DNA from: Caulobacterales bacterium
Lineage (GTDB): Bacteria; Pseudomonadota; Alphaproteobacteria; Caulobacterales; Caulobacteraceae
Direction of reading: 5' to 3'
Assembly (NCBI GenBank): GCA_017302335.1
Contig: JAFLCT010000009.1
Coordinates: 1 to 43,255, forward strand
Length of the DNA: 43,255 nt
Below are positions 17,175-24,459 of this stretch, one piece after another. A program made the position numbers and the translations under genes. Under the pieces are notes generated by a model. It did not search any database. It was not told the DNA's origin and saw only the letters and a program-made list of their open reading frames with translations. Numbering within the stretch: the stretch's first letter is position 1; the number at the start of each line of letters is the position of its first letter.

Positions 17175-17242
17175 CCCTCTCTCCTGCTCACCCGGAACGG
17201 CGAAGGGTTCCCACCCTGGCCGCTTACGGCTAAAGCCCGGCC

Positions 17243-17704
17243 ATGAGCGATCTGGTCCAAGCCCATCCGTCCGGCGGTTACATCCTGGACGAAATGTTCG
17301 TCGGCATGACGGCCGAGAAGCACGTCGAGATCACCGAGGCGCGCATCGTCCAGTTCGCCGAGGCGTCCGACGACTTCAATCCCGTGCATATGGATGAAGC
17401 CTATGCCGCCAAGACCGCCTATCGCGGACGGATCGCCCATGGCCTGCTGTCGGCCTCGATCGGTTCGGCGGTGGTCGGCACGATGCTGCCGGGCGCGGGG
17501 GCCATCTTCCTGTCGCAGACCCTGTCGTTTCAGAAGCCGGTTCGCATCGGCGACGTGCTGACCGCCCGGGTCACCGTGGCCGAGATCGATCCCGAAAGCG
17601 CCCGTGTGGTGCTGAAGGCCCAGGGCCTGGTCGGCGACGAGGTGGTCATGGACGGCGAAGCCCTGGTCCGCGTGCCGCGCCGCCGCCGACCGGCGAAAGA
17701 CTGA
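17243..17704 (+). CDS. MaoC-like (R)-specific enoyl-CoA hydratase
   Basis: A 153-aa hot-dog fold dehydratase, predicted to hydrate trans-2-enoyl-CoA to (R)-3-hydroxyacyl-CoA, the precursor for PHA or a fatty-acid intermediate. The catalytic pair is visible in FAEASDDFNPVHMDEAYA (Asp and His, about residues 46-58), followed by GRIAHGLLSAS, the family's second signature. The single hot-dog domain matches PhaJ-type proteins. A GCTAAAGC element lies 15 nt before the ATG and could be a promoter giving a very short leader. It precedes ribF by 1 nt, so co-expression with flavin synthesis is likely. Confidence 0.9.
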   Translation: MSDLVQAHPSGGYILDEMFVGMTAEKHVEITEARIVQFAEASDDFNPVHMDEAYAAKTAYRGRIAHGLLSASIGSAVVGTMLPGAGAIFLSQTLSFQKPVRIGDVLTARVTVAEIDPESARVVLKAQGLVGDEVVMDGEALVRVPRRRRPAKD

Positions 17705-17705
17705 C

Positions 17706-18656
17706 TTGACCGCCGAGATCATCCGCGACCGACGCGGCCTGCCCGACGCGCTGAAGGGCGCGGCCGTGGCTGTCGGGGCCTTCGACGGAGTGCATCGCGG
17801 ACACCAGGCGGTCATCGCCGACGCCGCCCGCGCCGCACGCGCGCTGAAGGCGCCCCTGGGCGTGGTCAGTTTCGACCCTCACCCGCGCCGTTTCTTCCAA
17901 CCGGACGCCGCCCCGTTCGGCCTGATGACGCCGGACCAGATGGCCCAGGCCCTGGGCGAGCTGGGGGTCGAGCGCCTGTATCTGCTGACCTTCGACGCCG
18001 AGATGGCGGGGATGAGCGACCGCGACTTCGCCGAGCGGGTGCTGGCCCAGGCCCTGGGGATTCGTCACGCCGCCGTCGGCTTCGACTTCACGTTCGGCAA
18101 GGGCCGCACCGGCTCGCCCGAGGCGCTCAGGACCTATGGCGTCGAACTGGACTTCACCGTCTCGGTCACCGATCGCATCGACGACCCCGACGGGCTGAAA
18201 CTGTCGTCCTCGGCCGTGCGCGAGGCTCTGAAGGCCGGAGACATGGCGCGCGCCGCCGCCATCCTGGGCCGCCCCTTCGCCATCGCGGGCCAGGTGGTCC
18301 ATGGCGACAAGCGCGGCCGGACCATCGGCGTGCCGACCGCCAACGTGCCCCTGGGCGGCTATATGCGGCCGGCCTTCGGCGTCTATGCGACCCGCACCCG
18401 CCTGGCCGACGGCCGCGTCTTCGACGGCGTGGCCAATCTGGGCGTCCGGCCGATGTGGAAGACGCCCGAGCCGATGCTGGAGGTCTGGCTGTTCGGCTTC
18501 GACGGCGACCTGTACGGCCAGGTCGCCGAGACCCAGTTGATCGCCTGGCTGCGCCCGGAAATGACCTTCGACGGTCTGGAACCCCTGAAGGCCCAGATCG
18601 ACGCCGACGCCGAGGCGGCGCGCGCCGTGCTGGCCTCTATTCCAGCGTGGCGATGA
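17706..18656 (+). CDS. ribF: Bifunctional riboflavin kinase / FAD synthetase
   Basis: Makes FMN from riboflavin and FAD from FMN in the cytoplasm. It has 316 aa. The N-terminal adenylyltransferase half shows GAFDGVHRGHQAV (about residues 22-34) and VGFDFTFGKGRTG (about 121-133); the C-terminal kinase half shows KRGRTIGVPTANV (about 203-215). The start is TTG at 17706, 1 nt after the MaoC stop; no better start is near and the N-terminus aligns with the family. FMN and FAD made here serve many flavoproteins, including acyl-CoA dehydrogenases. Its last 20 nt overlap the 3' end of a convergent lipoprotein gene. Confidence 0.95.
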   Translation: MTAEIIRDRRGLPDALKGAAVAVGAFDGVHRGHQAVIADAARAARALKAPLGVVSFDPHPRRFFQPDAAPFGLMTPDQMAQALGELGVERLYLLTFDAEMAGMSDRDFAERVLAQALGIRHAAVGFDFTFGKGRTGSPEALRTYGVELDFTVSVTDRIDDPDGLKLSSSAVREALKAGDMARAAAILGRPFAIAGQVVHGDKRGRTIGVPTANVPLGGYMRPAFGVYATRTRLADGRVFDGVANLGVRPMWKTPEPMLEVWLFGFDGDLYGQVAETQLIAWLRPEMTFDGLEPLKAQIDADAEAARAVLASIPAWR

Positions 18657-19164
18657 TCCGTTCCAGCAGCGAACTCTGGCCCGCCGGAATCACGTCGGCG
18701 ATCTTCCAGCTCTGCCCTTCCCGCTCCAGCTTCAGCACCTGCGTCTTGGCCTGACCGTCGACGGTGAAGGCGATGGCGGCGTCGGCCTTGAACCTCTCGG
18801 TCGGCGTCACGGTGACCGAGGTCAGCCGCACCTGCCCGTCCTGACAGCCGCAGACGGGATCGAAATCCAGGAAGGGGACCTGACCCTGGTTCTGGCGGAA
18901 GTCGGCCCCGACGGCGGCGTTGAAGGTGCGGCCGTACATCGGGTCCCGGCCCGGCGGCGGCGGTTCGCCCGTCGCCCCGGCCTCGTACATGGCGTAGACG
19001 GCGCGCACGAAGGGTTCCGCCCCCTCTGTGGCGGCCTGATAGACGGCGGACCGTCCAGGCGGCTGGGTCGCGGCGGCCGGAGCGTCGGCGGGTTCCGACG
19101 CCTTGGGGTCGGAACAGGCGGCCAGGGCGGCGGCGACGCCGACGATCAAGCTGAAATGGCGCAT
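18637..19164 (-). CDS. Putative lipoprotein, DUF3828-like (paralogue 1)
   Basis: A 175-aa exported protein with a short signal and a lipobox-like end, ALAAC, so Cys17 is the likely acylation site. After a Pro/Ala-rich linker comes a domain with FVRAVYAMYE (about residue 53), PVCGCQDGQ (about residue 103) and a C-terminal beta-sheet ending in an amphipathic helix. The fold recalls the DUF3828/NTF2-like group; the assignment is tentative. The ribosome-binding site GGGAGG is good. It is clearly related to the gene just upstream at 19218-19760, which shares the Y-A-x-Y, C-x-C-Q-D and dVxxxG segments. Function unknown. Confidence 0.8.
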   Translation of the reverse strand: MRHFSLIVGVAAALAACSDPKASEPADAPAAATQPPGRSAVYQAATEGAEPFVRAVYAMYEAGATGEPPPPGRDPMYGRTFNAAVGADFRQNQGQVPFLDFDPVCGCQDGQVRLTSVTVTPTERFKADAAIAFTVDGQAKTQVLKLEREGQSWKIADVIPAGQSSLLERIIATLE

Positions 19165-19217
19165 GAGGTCCTCCCGTTCGGGCCGACTATCCCCGTGACC
19201 TGCCCGGTCGGCAAGCG

Positions 19218-19760
19218 TCAGTCGCGGCGCGTCGGCGGCTTGCCCGCCTCGATCCGGGCGTTGGAGGCGGCCAGGTTTTCGGCCAGGGACGGATATCCGG
19301 GGTTCATCACGTCATCGACGCGCCAGCCGTCACCTTCGCGCACCAGTTTCAGCAGGACCGTCTGGTCTTCTCCCGCATTGACGAAACGCACCGTCGCCTC
19401 GACCGAACCGTCCGGCCGCACCGGCGACAGGGCGACCGAATGCACCGACAGGTTCTCCCAATCCTGACAGTCGCAGATGGGATCGGCGTCCAGATAAGGC
19501 AGGTCCCCGTCCGCCAGTTCGGCGTCGCGTCGGACCAGGGCGTCCATGCGCCGCGACCAGACCCGATTCCCCGACCAGGGATCGGCGTCATCACCCGAAT
19601 AGCTGGCGTACAAGGCCCGCACATAGACCTCGGCTCCTTCGACCGGAGGCTGGGGCGACGCAACGGGCAGGGCCGTCAGGATCGCGGTCGCCTGTTCGGT
19701 CTCGGGCGGACGGTCACAAGCGGTCAGCATCAGGGCGAAGGCGATGAGCAGGCGTCTCAT
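19218..19760 (-). CDS. Putative lipoprotein, DUF3828-like (paralogue 2)
   Basis: A 180-aa exported protein with a signal ending LMLTAC, so Cys15 is the likely lipidated residue. It shares with its downstream neighbour YVRALYASY (about residue 46), ADPICDCQDWE (about residue 92), a run of beta strands and DDVMNPGYPSL. This points to tandem duplication followed by clear divergence. The ribosome-binding site is GGGAGGG, a few nt before the ATG. The two genes are 53 nt apart and probably form one operon. Function is unknown; the conserved C-x-C-Q-D could be a disulfide or metal site. Confidence 0.8.
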   Translation of the reverse strand: MRRLLIAFALMLTACDRPPETEQATAILTALPVASPQPPVEGAEVYVRALYASYSGDDADPWSGNRVWSRRMDALVRRDAELADGDLPYLDADPICDCQDWENLSVHSVALSPVRPDGSVEATVRFVNAGEDQTVLLKLVREGDGWRVDDVMNPGYPSLAENLAASNARIEAGKPPTRRD

Positions 19761-19859
19761 GGGGTCCCTCCCGCAGTCTCGCCAGGCTGCGCCCGTCCTT
19801 TCGCCTCGCCAAGCTTGCGGTTCCTGACGATACGCGCTGGCGTCCCCGCCCCGGGGTCT

Positions 19860-19867
19860 GCTAGACC
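19860..19867 (+). promoter_or_regulatory. Putative -10 element upstream of ileS
   Basis: GCTAGACC closely resembles the Caulobacter housekeeping -10 (GCTANAWC). A start about 7 nt downstream would place the transcript's 5' end next to the ATG of the 15-codon ORF at 19877. The -35 is weak (CTGGCG near 19838). Confidence 0.45.
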
Positions 19868-19876
19868 GCCGGGACC

Positions 19877-19924
19877 ATGACCGTCCGCGTCGTTCGCAAG
19901 ATTTCGATTAGCCGCCCGGCGTAG
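19877..19924 (+). CDS. Possible 15-aa leader peptide of ileS
   Basis: A short ORF (MTVRVVRKISISRPA) lies 81 nt before the ileS ATG and just after a strong -10-like element. It holds two isoleucine codons, both ATT, which are conspicuous because neighbouring genes use ATC almost exclusively, plus three valines. Small GC-rich inverted repeats follow (ggcg-tag-cgcc at its stop; gcagggg-tcg-cccccgc just after). This suggests isoleucine-sensitive attenuation, but no clear terminator with a T-tract is visible, so it may be chance. Confidence 0.25.
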   Translation: MTVRVVRKISISRPA

Positions 19925-20005
19925 CGCCGCAGGGGTCGCCCCCGCGCACGTCGGGATCGAGATCGACACGCGAACGGATCATCTTTTGAGACGCTGAGAC
20001 TTCCC

Positions 20006-22924
20006 ATGGCTGACGCCAATGACACCTCCTCCACCGGCCGCGATTACCGCGACACCGTCTTTTTGCCCGACACGCCGTTTCCGATGCGCGGCGGCCTGCC
20101 GCAGAAGGAGCCGGTGATCCTGGAGCAATGGGGCGACCTGTACGGCGCCCTGCGCGCCCTTCGCCAGTCGCAGAAGGCGCCCTTGTATGTGCTGCACGAC
20201 GGCCCGCCCTACGCCAATGGCGACATCCACATCGGCCATGCCTTGAACAAGACGCTGAAGGACTTCGTGGTCCGCAGCCGTTTTCTGCTGGGCTACGACG
20301 TGGACTACGTCCCCGGCTGGGACTGCCACGGCCTGCCGATCGAGTGGAAGATCGAGGAACGGTTCCGAAGCCAGGGCAAGCGCAAGGACGAGGTGTCCAA
20401 GGCCGCCTTCCGCGCCGCCTGCCGCGAATACGCCGCCGGTTGGATCGACGTTCAGCGCGACCAGTTCAAGCGCCTGGGCGTGCTGGGCGACTGGGACAAC
20501 CGCTACGCCACGATGGACTTCGGCACCGAGGCGGCCATCGTCAGCGAATTCCATCGCTTCAAGAACTCGGGCCAACTGTACCGCGGCTCAAAGCCGGTGA
20601 TGTGGTCGCCGGTCGAGCGCACCGCCCTGGCCGACGCCGAGGTCGAATATCACGACCATGTCAGCCCGACGATCTGGGTTAAATTCCCCGTCACGGGGAC
20701 CAGCGACGACCATCCCGACGATCTCTTGGCCTTCCGCCACGCCACGCCCTCGGTGGTGATATGGACCACGACGCCCTGGACCATCCCGGCCAACCGGGCC
20801 ATCAGCTACGGTCCCGAGATCGCCTACGGCCTGTATGAAGTCACGGCCATGGAGACGGGGTTGGAGTTCGAACCCTGGGCCAGGCCGGGCGAACGGTTCA
20901 TCATCGCCGACGAACGCGCCGAAGACGTGCGCGCCGCCGCCAAAATCGCCGCCTGGACCCGCCTGGACGCCATCAATCCATCGGGGCTTGAGTGCGCCCA
21001 TCCCTTGGCGCCGCTGCATCCCGGCTACGGTTTCGCCGTGCCGCTGCTGGCGGGCGACCATGTCACCGACGACGCGGGCACGGGCTTCGTGCACACCGCG
21101 CCGGGCCACGGCGTCGACGATTTCGAGGTCTGGAAGGCCCACGGTCATCACGAGGTGTCGGACACGGTCGATCCTGACGGCGCCTATTACGATCACGTCC
21201 CCCTGTTCGCAGGGCTGAAGGTGCTGGAGACCGAGGGCAAGAAGACCGGCAAGTTCGGCCCGGCCAACGGCGCGGTCATGGACAGGCTGATCGAGGCGGG
21301 CGCCCTGCTGGCGCGCGGGCGGATGGAGCATTCCTATCCGCATAGCTGGCGCTCCAAGGCGCCGGTCATCTTCCGCAACACGCCCCAATGGTTCATCCGC
21401 ATGGATGAATCGCTGAAATCGGGCGACACCCTGCGCGAGACGGCTCTGCGCGCGATCGACGGAACGGCCTTCTATCCGGGCGCGGGCCGGAACCGCATCC
21501 GCACCATGGTCGAGGGCCGCCCTGACTGGCTGATCAGCAGACAACGCGCCTGGGGCACGCCCCTGGCCATGTTCGTCGACAAGCAGACCGGCCAGCCGTT
21601 GCACGATTCCGAGGTCGACGCCCGCATCGCCGCCGCCATCGCGGCGGGCGGCGCCGACGCCTGGTTCGAAAGCTCCGACGCCGACTTCCTGGGCGCCCAC
21701 GACCCGGATCGGTACGAAAAGGTCGAGGACATCCTGGACGTCTGGTTCGACTCGGGCTGCACCCACGCCTTCACGCTGGAGCCGCGCACGCCCGAGTACG
21801 GTTACACCGGCGACCGCCCGTCGCACTGGCCCGCCGATCTCTATCTGGAGGGTTCGGACCAGCATCGCGGGTGGTTCCAGTCGAACCTCTTGGAAGGCTC
21901 CGGCACCCGCGGCCGCGCGCCCTACAAGGCCGTTCTGACCCACGGCTTCACCCAGGACGAGAACGGCGAGAAGATGTCGAAGTCCAAGGGCAACACCACC
22001 GATCCAGCGGTGGTGATCAAGGAAAGCGGGGCCGACATCCTGCGCCTGTGGGTCGCCCTGGTCGACTATGCCGAGGACCAGCGGATCGGAAAGCAGATCC
22101 TGCAAACCACGGTCGACGCCTACCGCAAGCTGCGCAACACCGTTCGCTACCTGCTGGGCGCGCTGAATGGTTTCGATCCAGCCGAGCGCCTGCCCTACGA
22201 CCAGATGCCGCCCCTGGAGCGGTTCATCCTGCACCGGCTGTGGGAACTGGATGGCCAGGTTCGCCAAGCCTATGCGGACTATCGCTTCCAGGATGTGGTG
22301 CGGCCGGTGCTGGAGTTCTGTTCCGGCGACCTGTCGGCGCTGTATTTCGACATCCGCAAGGACAGCCTGTATTGCGACCGTCCCGACGCGGATCGCAGAC
22401 GCGCCGCCCGCACGGTGATGGACGAAGTGTTCCTGCGCCTGACGGCGTGGCTGGCGCCGTTGACCCCCTTCACGATGGAAGAAGCCTGGACCACGCGCTT
22501 CTCCGAAGGCGGCTCCAACTGCGCGCGGGTGATCCCGGAGACGCCGGCCCAGTGGGAGAACCCGACCGAGGCCGCGCGCTGGGGTCGCGTCAACGCCGTG
22601 CTGGAAATCGTCAACGACGCGCTTGAAGCGGCGCGGCGCGACAAGGTCATCGGCGGGGCGTTGGACGCCTGGCCGCGCGTGACCGGCCCGGCAGAGGCGC
22701 TTTCAGCCTTCGACGGCTTGGACCCGGCCGAGGTCTTCCGCACCTCGGGCGCCGAACTCGTTCCTGGCGGCGATGTCGTGAGCGCCCAGGTCCGCCTGGC
22801 CGAATACGCCAAATGCGCCCGTTCGTGGCGCCGCGCGCCCGACGTCGGCTCCGACCCCGCCTACCCGGACCTGTCGGCCCGCGACGCCGATGCGGTGCGG
22901 TGGTGGGATTCGCAGAAGGGCTGA
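20006..22924 (+). CDS. ileS: Isoleucyl-tRNA synthetase
   Basis: Charges tRNA-Ile with isoleucine, with editing of valine. A full-length class I enzyme of 972 aa. The HIGH signature is in YANGDIHIGHALNK (about residues 70-83) and the KMSKS loop in GEKMSKSKGN (about residue 655). The connective-peptide editing domain shows WTTTPWTIPANRA (about residues 253-265) and GTGFVHTAPGHG (about residues 365-376). DWLISRQRAWGTP and WFDSG are also present. The C-terminus lacks an obvious zinc-binding CxxC pair. The ATG at 20006 gives the first good N-terminus. It may be preceded by a leader ORF. The next gene on the same strand is in an atypical cassette; lspA, its usual neighbour, follows about 970 nt later. 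Confidence 0.97.
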   Translation: MADANDTSSTGRDYRDTVFLPDTPFPMRGGLPQKEPVILEQWGDLYGALRALRQSQKAPLYVLHDGPPYANGDIHIGHALNKTLKDFVVRSRFLLGYDVDYVPGWDCHGLPIEWKIEERFRSQGKRKDEVSKAAFRAACREYAAGWIDVQRDQFKRLGVLGDWDNRYATMDFGTEAAIVSEFHRFKNSGQLYRGSKPVMWSPVERTALADAEVEYHDHVSPTIWVKFPVTGTSDDHPDDLLAFRHATPSVVIWTTTPWTIPANRAISYGPEIAYGLYEVTAMETGLEFEPWARPGERFIIADERAEDVRAAAKIAAWTRLDAINPSGLECAHPLAPLHPGYGFAVPLLAGDHVTDDAGTGFVHTAPGHGVDDFEVWKAHGHHEVSDTVDPDGAYYDHVPLFAGLKVLETEGKKTGKFGPANGAVMDRLIEAGALLARGRMEHSYPHSWRSKAPVIFRNTPQWFIRMDESLKSGDTLRETALRAIDGTAFYPGAGRNRIRTMVEGRPDWLISRQRAWGTPLAMFVDKQTGQPLHDSEVDARIAAAIAAGGADAWFESSDADFLGAHDPDRYEKVEDILDVWFDSGCTHAFTLEPRTPEYGYTGDRPSHWPADLYLEGSDQHRGWFQSNLLEGSGTRGRAPYKAVLTHGFTQDENGEKMSKSKGNTTDPAVVIKESGADILRLWVALVDYAEDQRIGKQILQTTVDAYRKLRNTVRYLLGALNGFDPAERLPYDQMPPLERFILHRLWELDGQVRQAYADYRFQDVVRPVLEFCSGDLSALYFDIRKDSLYCDRPDADRRRAARTVMDEVFLRLTAWLAPLTPFTMEEAWTTRFSEGGSNCARVIPETPAQWENPTEAARWGRVNAVLEIVNDALEAARRDKVIGGALDAWPRVTGPAEALSAFDGLDPAEVFRTSGAELVPGGDVVSAQVRLAEYAKCARSWRRAPDVGSDPAYPDLSARDADAVRWWDSQKG

Positions 22925-22934
22925 CGCAGATACC

Positions 22935-23078
22935 CTAACGGCCCGCGCCGCACTTGGGGCAGGTTGGTCGATTTTGAGGGACGCTGGTCCCGCAATTGCG
23001 ACATCTCCAGGACTCAGGCCGTCCTGGCGGGCCTTCCATATCGACCTGACATACAAGGATGCGAGTGCGAGCGAACAT
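22935..23078 (-). CDS. Small zinc-ribbon protein, 47 aa
   Basis: A 47-codon gene too short for usual gene finders. It starts at 23078 with AGGAG 6 nt upstream, the site sitting right behind the TerB-like stop codon. Residues 24-46 form a zinc ribbon: WRCRNCG (Cys26, Cys29) and TCPKCG (Cys40, Cys43), a CxxC-x10-CxxC pattern. The first 20 residues carry one more Cys. The ribosome-binding site, spacing of 13 nt from the TerB-like gene and intact metal site support a real protein. It is probably co-transcribed with the TerB-like gene. Function unknown; protein or nucleic-acid binding is typical of such ribbons. Confidence 0.7.
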   Translation of the reverse strand: MFARTRILVCQVDMEGPPGRPESWRCRNCGTSVPQNRPTCPKCGAGR

Positions 23079-23091
23079 CGACGTCTCCTGA

Positions 23092-23541
23092 TCAGGCCGT
23101 GGCCGGGTGCTGCATGATCGAAACGGCTTCGACCATCATTCGCCCGCGCTCTGGATCAATGCCGAGCCAGGACACCAGATTTTCGATCGTCTTTTGTTCC
23201 TTGGCGCCGACATGGCTATCGGCAAACACCAATCGCACGGCCGAGATGAAGCCGGTTTCTCGCAACGCTGGGGTGAGAAATTCGCGGGACCGTTCGCACG
23301 CCGTCTGCGCGCCCAGGTCTTCGACAAGGCGCATCGCCTTCATGATGATGGCGGTGTCCCGCTCCATCGAATTGCGGGCGTAGATGGGCGACCAGATGCA
23401 AATGGACCGAATCTGACGAACCTCGTCGTCATCGACCGACCCGTCAGCAAGCATCGCCGTCATCATTGGAATCATGACCGCGGTTGCTACATCCAAGGCG
23501 GTGTCCGCCCCCTTGCCCAACAAGCCCGAGAACAAACCCAT
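23092..23541 (-). CDS. TerB-like (TerB/DjlA helical domain) protein
   Basis: A 149-aa helical protein. The segment MLADGSVDDDEVRQI (about residues 30-44) is the acidic metal-binding type loop of TerB domains, and a second acidic helix pair follows (VFADSHVGAKEQKTIENL, about residues 106-123). The N-terminus is Gly/hydrophobic (MGLFSGLLGKG). TerB-like proteins are linked by family knowledge to tellurite and other stress systems at membranes, but no terC, terD or other ter gene is nearby. It has a strong sigma70-type promoter (TTGACC-17-TGTAAT) and a GGGAGG ribosome site. GC is lower than in flanking genes. It is the core of a small cassette between ileS and lspA. Confidence 0.8.
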   Translation of the reverse strand: MGLFSGLLGKGADTALDVATAVMIPMMTAMLADGSVDDDEVRQIRSICIWSPIYARNSMERDTAIIMKAMRLVEDLGAQTACERSREFLTPALRETGFISAVRLVFADSHVGAKEQKTIENLVSWLGIDPERGRMMVEAVSIMQHPATA

Positions 23542-23568
23542 CTTCAGTCCTCCCGCATGACGCGAGCT

Positions 23569-23597
23569 ATTACACGCTTGACTTGCATATAGGTCAA
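23569..23597 (-). promoter_or_regulatory. Sigma70-type promoter of the TerB-like gene
   Basis: On the minus strand TTGACC (-35), a 17-nt spacer and TGTAAT (-10, five of six consensus bases) lie 28 nt before the TerB-like ATG. It is the best promoter match in the window and overlaps the divergent promoter of the 62-aa gene. Confidence 0.75.
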
Positions 23598-23606
23598 GTT
23601 TCTATT
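23578..23606 (+). promoter_or_regulatory. Divergent promoter for the 62-aa Cys protein
   Basis: TTGACT (-35), a 17-nt spacer and TCTATT (-10, four of six) point toward the small gene at 23643. Its -35 and that of the opposing promoter form the arms of the palindrome CTTGAC-N10-GTCAAG (23577-23598), so one bound protein could control both directions. Confidence 0.6.
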
Positions 23607-23642
23607 TCTGGTCCTCTGCGCGCCACACTATGGAGTCTCGTG

Positions 23643-23831
23643 ATGCATCAGATCGAGTGCCCAACCCCGACGTCTCGGCCTGTCGATCTCGACCCAGGGC
23701 GCGGTAAGCGGACTGGCTTTTGGGCGGGGTCGGGCGGCTGTCGTTCGTGCAATTGTCGGGGCTATCGCCCCAATTCGCCGAAGAACGACTACTGCGCCGA
23801 CTGCGGACATCACTGGAACAACCACGCATAG
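23643..23831 (+). CDS. Small Cys/His-rich putative zinc-binding protein, 62 aa
   Basis: A 62-aa protein with ATG at 23643, preceded by GGAG about 7 nt upstream. The N-terminal half is polar and Pro-rich; the C-terminal half reads GCRSCNCRGYRPN (Cys33, Cys36, Cys38), then YCADCGHHWNNH (Cys51, Cys54, His56, His57, His61). That is enough ligands for one zinc ribbon, perhaps with a histidine-rich second site. It diverges from the TerB-like gene across a shared palindromic promoter. I do not recognise a named family. Low local GC upstream and the position between ileS and lspA suggest recent acquisition with its neighbours. Confidence 0.65.
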   Translation: MHQIECPTPTSRPVDLDPGRGKRTGFWAGSGGCRSCNCRGYRPNSPKNDYCADCGHHWNNHA

Positions 23832-23895
23832 GCCTGCGCGACGGGGCAGCGCTTTCCCTCTTCGCCCGCGCCTCGGTTCCTGCTACCGGCGCGAT

Positions 23896-24399
23896 ATGAA
23901 GATCACTCGTCTCGCGGTCACGGCCTACGCCTTCGCCCTCATCGTCATTGTCGTCGATCAACTCACCAAGGCCTGGATGATCAACGCCGATCTGCGCGAG
24001 ATCGGGCAGATCCCGGTCTGGCCTGGCGTGTTCAACTTCAGTTGGGTCGAGAACACCGGCGTCAGCTTCGGCCTATTCGGCGGCGGCGCCGCGCGCTGGG
24101 CGCTGACGGTGTTTTCGATCGCCGTTTCAGGCGTGCTGGCCTGGTGGGCGACGAAGTCGGACCGCCGACTCCTGATCACCGCCATCGGCCTGATCATGGG
24201 GGGCGCGTTGGGCAATGTGATCGACCGCATCCGCTTCGGCTATGTGGTCGACTTCCTGGACTTCTCCCAGACGGGCGTCTTCCCCTGGGTATTCAACGTG
24301 GCCGACAGCGCCATCACCGTGGGCGTCGCCCTGCTGCTTCTCGACAGCCTGTTGTCCGACCGTCCGGCCAAGGTTGGCGCGGCCAACGAAAAGTCGTAA
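23896..24399 (+). CDS. lspA: Lipoprotein signal peptidase (signal peptidase II)
   Basis: Cleaves signal peptides of diacylated prolipoproteins in the inner membrane. The 167-aa protein has four hydrophobic segments (about residues 8-26, 66-84, 93-111 and 137-153). Catalytic aspartates lie in VVDFLDF (about residue 117) and FNVADSAI (about residue 136); the conserved FSWVENTGVSFGLF loop precedes them. Four lipoprotein-like products (18637, 19218, 24460 and perhaps others) are encoded near it. It normally neighbours ileS; here the TerB/zinc-ribbon cassette lies between them. Confidence 0.96.
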   Translation: MKITRLAVTAYAFALIVIVVDQLTKAWMINADLREIGQIPVWPGVFNFSWVENTGVSFGLFGGGAARWALTVFSIAVSGVLAWWATKSDRRLLITAIGLIMGGALGNVIDRIRFGYVVDFLDFSQTGVFPWVFNVADSAITVGVALLLLDSLLSDRPAKVGAANEKS

Positions 24400-24411
24400 T
24401 GACGCGGTCTT

Positions 24412-24419
24412 CCTAGACC
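24412..24419 (+). promoter_or_regulatory. Putative -10 element for the DUF3035 gene
   Basis: CCTAGACC resembles the Caulobacter housekeeping -10 and lies about 40 nt before the chosen ATG at 24460. The -35 is not obvious. Confidence 0.35.
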
Positions 24420-24459
24420 CGTGATCGCGCGTGAACCGCGCCCGGAGCCTGAACTGAAA

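Noticed and set aside
17203..17217. AGGGT-tccc-ACCCT hairpin before the MaoC gene as a terminator.
   Set aside because: Only 5 bp, no T-tract, and followed at once by a probable promoter and gene on the same strand.
20588..22267. 559-codon minus-strand frame opposite ileS.
   Set aside because: It is a low-complexity Gly/Arg/His-rich shadow of a clear synthetase gene, with no motif or start signal.
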